Assembly (NCBI GenBank): GCA_002437305.1
Contig: DJOW01000054.1
Span: forward strand, 894-54,153
Reading direction: 5' to 3'
Length of the DNA stretch: 53,260 nucleotides
Origin: Bacteroidales bacterium UBA6428
GTDB taxonomy: Bacteria; Bacteroidota; Bacteroidia; Bacteroidales; UBA932
A program made the translations under genes and the position numbers. Within the stretch, counting starts at the first letter, position 1. Each line of letters begins with the position of its first letter. Positions 48,236 to 53,260 of this stretch are shown piece by piece. The notes under the pieces were generated by a model. The model searched no databases. It was not told the DNA's origin and saw only the letters and a list, made by a program, of their open reading frames with translations.

Positions 48236-50644
48236 ATGAACACAGATAATAAGAATATTTTCTTCCCGGGCGCCGCCCCGGAAGTGAACATAATCCCTGT
48301 GATGCAGGGAGAAGACCAGATGAAGGTGGAAGCCGCGGATCTGCCCGAGACTTTGCCTATCCTGGCATTGCGGAATGCTGTGCTTTTCCCTGGGATGGTC
48401 TATCCTGTCACCATCGGAAGACAAAAGTCGATCGCGTTGATCAAGGACGCGGAAAAGCGGGACGCTTTCATCGGGGCTGTGCCTCAGGTGGATGTCACGG
48501 TGGAAGACCCTCATGAGAAGGATCTTTATGACTATGGCACGGTCAGCCGCATCATGAAGGTCCTTGAGATGCCGGATGGCACGATCACGGCTATCTTGCA
48601 GGGTGTCAAGCGTATGCGTATGAACGGTGTGGTGTCCTATGAGCCTTACATCACTGCGAGGGTCAAGTACATCGAGGACGTCATTCCCGAAAACGACAAC
48701 AACACCAGAGTGATTGCCGAGTCTCTTAAGGAAAAGGCCGCGGTCATCATAAGGTCTTCCTCTTTCGCCCCTAAGGAGGCTGTCGGTGCATTGAAATCCA
48801 TTGACAATTACGCCTTTTTGGTGAATTTCATCGCTACGACCGTCGAGGTGGAGAACTTTATGGAGAAGGTGCAGCTGCTTGGAATCGATGATGTCACGGT
48901 AAGAGCCATGAAACTGCTTCAGGCTTTGGACACCCAGATCCAGCTTCTGAAGATAAAACAGGAGATCAACCAGAAGGTAAAGAGCGACATCGACCAGCAG
49001 CAAAGAGAGTATTACCTCAACAATCAGCTCCGTACCATACAGGAGGAGCTTGGCATGGATGACGAGGAGGAATTCGAGAAGTTCCGCGCCAAGGCCAAGA
49101 CGAAGAAGTGGCCGGAGGCTGTCGGAAAGCAGTTCGAGAAGGAACTTGCAAAGCTTGAGAAGTACAATCCGTCCTCGCCTGACTACAGCATCCAGTACAA
49201 CTACATCGAGTTCATGCTCGACCTGCCGTGGGGCGAGATGTCGAAGGACAATCTTGACCTGAAGCACGCGAGGAAAGTGCTGGACAGTGACCACTACGGC
49301 CTTGACACAGTGAAGGAAAGGATCATCGAGTACCTCGCCGTCCTGAAATTGAAAGGGAGCATGAAGTCCCCGATTCTCTGTCTCTACGGTCCTCCGGGAG
49401 TGGGCAAGACAAGTCTCGGAAAATCAATCGCAAAGGCGTTGGGCAGGAAGTATGTCCGGATAGCCCTCGGAGGCATGCATGACGAGGCCGAGTTGAGAGG
49501 CCACAGGAAGACTTACATCGGCGCTTTGCCGGGACGTATCCTGAACGGAATCGACAAGGCCGGGACATCCAATCCTGTGATAGTCCTGGACGAGATCGAC
49601 AAGGTGGGAAGCGACTACAAGGGCGATCCTTCGTCAGCCCTTCTGGAAGTGCTTGATCCAGAGCAGAACATAGCGTTCCACGACAACTATCTGGACATAG
49701 ACTACGACCTCTCCAACGTGTTGTTCATCACGACAGCCAACAACATCTCGACGATCCAGTCAGCCCTGTTGGACAGAATGGAGTTGATCAACGTCACAGG
49801 TTATCTTGCCGAGGAGAAGATGGAGATCGCCAAGCGTTACCTGGTGCCTAAGGAGCTTGAGGAGCACGGAATCGGCAAGAAGGAGCTCCGCATCGACAAG
49901 GCCGCCCTGGCGGCGATAATCGATGAGTACACCCGTGAGTCCGGTGTCCGTGGCCTTGAGAAGCAGATTGCCAAGATCGCCCGTGTGACGGCCAAGAAGA
50001 TCGCGTTGGGGGAGGAGTACCCTTCTGTCATCAAGAAGGAGAATCTCAAGGAATATCTCGGGCTGCCGACCAATTTCCACGACCTGCAGAAAGGGAATGA
50101 GGCTCCCGGTGTTGTGACCGGCCTTGCCTGGACACAGATGGGCGGCGAAATTCTTTTCGTGGAGAGTTCGGTGAGCAATGGAAAGGGCGTCATGACGATG
50201 ACAGGAAATCTGGGAGACGTGATGAAGGAATCCGCCACGATCGCCTATCAGTACATCAAGGCTCATCCGGGTCTTGCCAAGATGACTTCCGAGGAGTTCG
50301 GCGCCAAGGACATCCACGTCCATGTCCCTGAGGGAGCCGTTCCTAAGGACGGCCCGTCTGCCGGAATCACAATGGTCAGCTCAATGGTCTCCGCACTGCG
50401 TGGAGAGGCTGTGAAGCCCGGGATCGCGATGACCGGTGAGATGACGCTCAGAGGCCGTGTGCTTCCTGTGGGCGGAATCAAGGAGAAGATCCTCGCCGCC
50501 AAACGCGCCGGAGTGACGGAGATCGTGATAAGCGAGGACAACCGCAAGGATGTCGAGGACATCAAGCCGGTCTACGTTGAGGGGCTGACATTCCACTACG
50601 TCAAGAACATTGACGATGTGATTTCTTACATATTCAAAGATTAA
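48236..50644 (+). CDS. lon: ATP-dependent protease Lon
   Basis: This 802-residue cytoplasmic protease degrades misfolded and regulatory proteins. It has the amino-terminal LON substrate-binding domain (LPILALRNAVLFPGMVYPV), coiled-coil helices (KVKSDIDQQQREYYLNNQLR) and the AAA module with Walker A GPPGVGKTSL, Walker B VIVLDEIDKVG and arginine-finger region. The protease domain has catalytic serine in PKDGPSAGITM and lysine in GGIKEKILAAKRAG. The length is normal. A weak -7-like TATATTTT lies at 48213-48220. Confidence 0.96.
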   Translation: MNTDNKNIFFPGAAPEVNIIPVMQGEDQMKVEAADLPETLPILALRNAVLFPGMVYPVTIGRQKSIALIKDAEKRDAFIGAVPQVDVTVEDPHEKDLYDYGTVSRIMKVLEMPDGTITAILQGVKRMRMNGVVSYEPYITARVKYIEDVIPENDNNTRVIAESLKEKAAVIIRSSSFAPKEAVGALKSIDNYAFLVNFIATTVEVENFMEKVQLLGIDDVTVRAMKLLQALDTQIQLLKIKQEINQKVKSDIDQQQREYYLNNQLRTIQEELGMDDEEEFEKFRAKAKTKKWPEAVGKQFEKELAKLEKYNPSSPDYSIQYNYIEFMLDLPWGEMSKDNLDLKHARKVLDSDHYGLDTVKERIIEYLAVLKLKGSMKSPILCLYGPPGVGKTSLGKSIAKALGRKYVRIALGGMHDEAELRGHRKTYIGALPGRILNGIDKAGTSNPVIVLDEIDKVGSDYKGDPSSALLEVLDPEQNIAFHDNYLDIDYDLSNVLFITTANNISTIQSALLDRMELINVTGYLAEEKMEIAKRYLVPKELEEHGIGKKELRIDKAALAAIIDEYTRESGVRGLEKQIAKIARVTAKKIALGEEYPSVIKKENLKEYLGLPTNFHDLQKGNEAPGVVTGLAWTQMGGEILFVESSVSNGKGVMTMTGNLGDVMKESATIAYQYIKAHPGLAKMTSEEFGAKDIHVHVPEGAVPKDGPSAGITMVSSMVSALRGEAVKPGIAMTGEMTLRGRVLPVGGIKEKILAAKRAGVTEIVISEDNRKDVEDIKPVYVEGLTFHYVKNIDDVISYIFKD

Positions 50645-50738
50645 TTTCTATCTTAGCGGTCATAAGGGATTCCCGGGACGCCGCTGTCCAAGTCAATGGT
50701 GTGACAGGTTTGTCTTCGGGATGGTCAGAATAATCGTT

Positions 50739-51407
50739 ATGGACGTAAGGATAGAGAAGAGTTGGAAAAAAGCGCTGCAAAGTGAGTTCGACAAACCCTA
50801 CTTCGCCGCGCTTGCGCGTTATCTTCACGAGGAGAAAGCGAAGGGGAAGGTGGTCTTTCCTCCCGGCCCGGAGATTTTCAAGGCTTTTGAGTTGACCCCC
50901 GTCGATCAGGTCAAGGTGGTGATTCTCGGGCAGGACCCCTACCACGGCTATGGCCAGGCGATGGGGCTGAGTTTCTCGGTGCCGGACAACGTGCCGGCCC
51001 CACCGTCGCTCAAGAACATATTCAAGGAAATCGAGGATGACCTCGGTGTCAAGATGAGCGGCCGTCCTGACCTTGAGAATTGGGCGCGTCAAGGGGTTCT
51101 GCTTCTGAACTCAATCCTGACCGTCCGCTCGGGAGAGGCGGCCTCACACAGCGGAATAGGCTGGCAGAAGTTCACTGATGCCGTAATCCGCTACATTTCA
51201 GATAATTGCACTGGTGTCGTTTTTCTGCTGTGGGGCAATTACGCCAGAAGTAAGAAGGATCTCATCGACACTTCCAGGCACCACGTGCTGGAGGCGGCGC
51301 ATCCGTCACCGTTGGCAAGGGGCGCTTTCTTCGGCTGCCGTCACTTCTCCAGGACGAACGAGATACTTGCCGGCGAGGGCAAGGCTCCTATAAACTGGCG
51401 GTTGTGA
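50739..51407 (+). CDS. ung: Uracil-DNA glycosylase
   Basis: This 222-residue base-excision repair enzyme removes uracil from DNA. Family 1 motifs are VVILGQDPYHGYGQA (catalytic aspartate), LLLNSILTVR, FLLWGNYARSKK and AAHPSPLARGAFFGC (DNA-minor-groove loop). The ATG at 50739 is chosen over one six codons upstream because it gives the usual length and the first residues are not family-like. It is on its own between lon and coaD. Confidence 0.95.
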   Translation: MDVRIEKSWKKALQSEFDKPYFAALARYLHEEKAKGKVVFPPGPEIFKAFELTPVDQVKVVILGQDPYHGYGQAMGLSFSVPDNVPAPPSLKNIFKEIEDDLGVKMSGRPDLENWARQGVLLLNSILTVRSGEAASHSGIGWQKFTDAVIRYISDNCTGVVFLLWGNYARSKKDLIDTSRHHVLEAAHPSPLARGAFFGCRHFSRTNEILAGEGKAPINWRL

Positions 51408-51444
51408 ATCAGGAGAGGAGAGCCTGTCATTCTGTTTTTGACAA

Positions 51445-51520
51445 GGTGGGCAATCACCTTTGGATAATGTTAGATAATGTATTTTACAGTAAGTAATTGC
51501 CTATTTGCGAAAGTTTGGAA
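51445..51520. repeat. Partial dispersed-repeat-like leader before coaD
   Basis: GCAATCACCTTTGG is the reverse complement of a block in copies B and C, and AATTGCCTATTTGCGAAAGT resembles the GH94 leader at about 22119. The two blocks are in opposite orientation, so this is a rearranged or partial copy. Confidence 0.35.
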
Positions 51521-51994
51521 ATGAATCACCGCACAGCATTGTTCCCAGGGTCTTTCGACCCGTTCACGTCAGGCCATCTCAACATTTTGACAAGGGCGCT
51601 GACCATCTTTGACGAGGTTGTTGTGGCCGTGGGAATCAATCAGGACAAGCGCGGCTTCTTTTCGATGGAGCAGCGCGAGGACATCATCCGTCAGGCCACC
51701 CGTGGAATGGACGGAGTCCGGATCATTCACTATGAGGGGCTTACCGTTGACATCTGTCGTGAACTTGAGGTCCGCCACATTGTCAGAGGGGTTCGGAATA
51801 TGACCGACTTTGACAATGAGCAGGCGATCGCGGACGCGAACCGTCATCTGGCTCCGGAAGTGGACACAATCATTATTCCTACCGCCCAGGAATATTCCCA
51901 CATCTCCTCATCGGCCGTGAGGGATGTTGTCCGCCATCATGGTGATCTGTCTCAGTTTATCCCTGAGGGAGTCGTGTTGCCTGAGGTCGGATGA
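51521..51994 (+). CDS. coaD: Phosphopantetheine adenylyltransferase
   Basis: This 157-residue enzyme makes dephospho-coenzyme A from phosphopantetheine and ATP. The nucleotidyltransferase motif FPGSFDPFTSGHLNI is at the start, RGVRNMTDFDNEQAIADANR in the middle, and the second ATP-binding motif HISSSAVRD near the end. The TTG eight codons upstream is within the leader repeat, so the ATG is preferred. Its stop overlaps the start of the next gene by four bases. Confidence 0.95.
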   Translation: MNHRTALFPGSFDPFTSGHLNILTRALTIFDEVVVAVGINQDKRGFFSMEQREDIIRQATRGMDGVRIIHYEGLTVDICRELEVRHIVRGVRNMTDFDNEQAIADANRHLAPEVDTIIIPTAQEYSHISSSAVRDVVRHHGDLSQFIPEGVVLPEVG

Positions 51995-53260
51995 GAAGGT
52001 TCGCGATAATATTCACAGGCCTTTTTTTATGCCTGGCACCGTCGCTTCATTGCGCCGGGCAGATCGACTCGACACGCCTGGCGGCTCTCGACGCGCGTTT
52101 GGAAGAGTATTTCCGTACGCTTGAACCCGAAAGGATCGAGGTGAAGAACGATGAGTGTGACCTCCTGATCAGTTCCGCCAAGGACTCCGCCCTTCAACGC
52201 CACATTGCCCTTAAGATTTATGACCACTACCTTGAGTCTCCTGTGATGGGCGATGAGGCTGTGGCTATTCACTTGACAGACAAGTGGTTCGCACCAGGTC
52301 TAATAGACTTGGGGTCTGATGAGGCGCTTCTGAACGCCAAGGTTTACGCCGATTTCAACCGTCAGTCATTGTTGGGAATGAAGGCTCCGGCCGTGGAGAT
52401 GGAAACACCGGAGGGAGTCAAGGTTGAGGTCGGTGGACAGTCCGCCCGTTACCGTGTGCTGTTCTTCTATGACACGGACTGTTCCAAATGCAAGGTGGAG
52501 ACGATCCTGCTGCGTTCCAAACTTAACACGAGAGACTGGCCGATAGATGTTTACGCCATCTACACCGGTGTTTCCGCGGAAAGTTGGAAGGAGTGGCGTG
52601 ACTCAAAGTTCACCGTCCGCGCTCCCAAAACAAAGGTCATTCATCTCTGGGATCCCGAGGTCAGGTCTGATTATCAGATGAAGTACGGTGTGATCCAGAC
52701 CCCGAGAATGTTCCTTTTGGACCGTTCCGGCACCATCATCGGCAGGGGGATGGACACCAAAGCGCTTGAGCTGCTTCTTGACATAGTCTTGTCTGACGCT
52801 TCTTATGAATATGGCGGCTCGGCCTCCTCCGTTTTGATGGACAAGCTTTTCAGCGTGGACCAGGATGTCGCTTCCATGGCGAGGGCGCTGGAGGACAGAA
52901 CCTTGGCAAAAGGTGACACCGCCTTCTTCAAGCACCTTGAAGGTGATCTGCTCTACTGGCTTTCATCCCGTCGTGACGAAACCAGCAAGGAAGGCACCAT
53001 CCCTTTCATCGATGAATATATCCTCTTGCGTCCCGAGATTTGGAACACTCCGGACGACACACTTAAGGTCGTAGGCCTTGCCCGTATGATGAAGGACCTC
53101 CTTTCCCGCACGCCCGTCGGCTCCAAATTGCCGAAGGCCAAGGCTCTTGTTTCCTTGATTCCCCAGGCTGAATCCAGGCCGCACGCCCGCGTCCGGCCCG
53201 GTCGCATTACTCAGCCGCCCGGGGAAGCTTCCTCTTCCCTCCGGAATTCCTGCCCTGCCG
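51991..53260 (+). CDS. Exported thioredoxin-fold (TlpA/DUF5106-like) protein, cut by the window end
   Basis: The frame opens at the ATG overlapping the coaD stop and stays open to the edge, giving over 420 residues. A signal peptide (FTGLFLCLAPSLHCAGQ) is followed by a helical region typical of DUF5106. A thioredoxin-like domain with the redox pair DTDCSKCKVE near residue 168 and the cis-proline loop VIQTPRMFLLDRSG follows. After a further helical part a new sequence begins with RTPVGSKLPKAKAL, which looks like the start of a second TlpA-type domain, so the whole protein would have two. It probably acts in the periplasm on disulfides or as a redox-coupled envelope factor. Such genes often follow coaD in related genomes, as far as I recall. 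Confidence 0.75.
   Translation, partial: MRRFAIIFTGLFLCLAPSLHCAGQIDSTRLAALDARLEEYFRTLEPERIEVKNDECDLLISSAKDSALQRHIALKIYDHYLESPVMGDEAVAIHLTDKWFAPGLIDLGSDEALLNAKVYADFNRQSLLGMKAPAVEMETPEGVKVEVGGQSARYRVLFFYDTDCSKCKVETILLRSKLNTRDWPIDVYAIYTGVSAESWKEWRDSKFTVRAPKTKVIHLWDPEVRSDYQMKYGVIQTPRMFLLDRSGTIIGRGMDTKALELLLDIVLSDASYEYGGSASSVLMDKLFSVDQDVASMARALEDRTLAKGDTAFFKHLEGDLLYWLSSRRDETSKEGTIPFIDEYILLRPEIWNTPDDTLKVVGLARMMKDLLSRTPVGSKLPKAKALVSLIPQAESRPHARVRPGRITQPPGEASSSLRNSCPA

Noticed and set aside
48191..49294. Minus-strand frame of 367 codons over lon
   Set aside because: It is antisense to lon and rich in leucine and valine as expected from a reversed GC-skewed frame.

Overview
The window looks like a chromosome segment of a member of the Bacteroidota, most likely an uncultured gut or rumen Bacteroidales with moderately high GC (about 54% by eye). 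The evidence is a SusC/SusD pair, lipoprotein glycosidases, DUF5686 and DUF4783 proteins, AAA ATPases typical of that order, and promoters of the Bacteroidota type (TTTG, about 19 bases, then TAnnTTTG). Genus cannot be fixed from this sequence alone.

Region 1 (1-4370) is accessory. It holds a truncated AlbA/HATPase-type gene, an AAA ATPase with a DUF4143-type architecture whose promoter carries two palindromes, an AAA-ATPase-like/PD-(D/E)XK protein, copies of a dispersed intergenic repeat, and a small unknown gene.

Region 2 (4369-29811) is a hemicellulose utilisation locus. A cellobiose/mannobiose 2-epimerase faces an AraC-type regulator. A run of same-strand genes follows: a GH5 mannanase-like lipoprotein, SusC, SusD, two surface glycan-binding lipoproteins, a BACON-GH5 endoglucanase, a GH26 mannanase, a GH130 mannosylglucose phosphorylase, a GPH sugar symporter, a GH94 cellobiose phosphorylase, a GH2 enzyme and a PA14-containing GH31 enzyme. 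A plausible scheme is that surface GH5/GH26 enzymes cut glucomannan (and perhaps xyloglucan) and SusCD imports the oligosaccharides. GH2 and GH31 would trim side chains, the GPH carrier would bring disaccharides into the cytoplasm, the epimerase would convert mannobiose to mannosylglucose, and GH130 and GH94 would split the disaccharides with phosphate.

Region 3 (29812-30569) is a gene-free stretch with several kinds of short repeat. Region 4 (30570-53260) is mostly housekeeping: argH, an SGNH acetylesterase, typA, yceD-rpmF-tRNA-Arg, a LysE-type exporter, a very large orphan sensor kinase coupled to rlmH, DUF4783 and DUF5686 envelope proteins, lnt, rng, a 29-residue bS22/AURKAIP1-like protein with HU, lon, ung, coaD, and a thioredoxin-fold protein cut by the window end.

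The most unexpected signal is not a gene. The hexamer GAATAT (with its complement ATATTC) appears roughly 115-120 times by hand scan against about 18 expected from base composition. It occurs on both strands, in several reading frames and between genes. A dispersed repeat family of about 120 bp, -7 boxes placed 2-8 bases before start codons, and a palindrome filling a promoter spacer are further points for follow-up.
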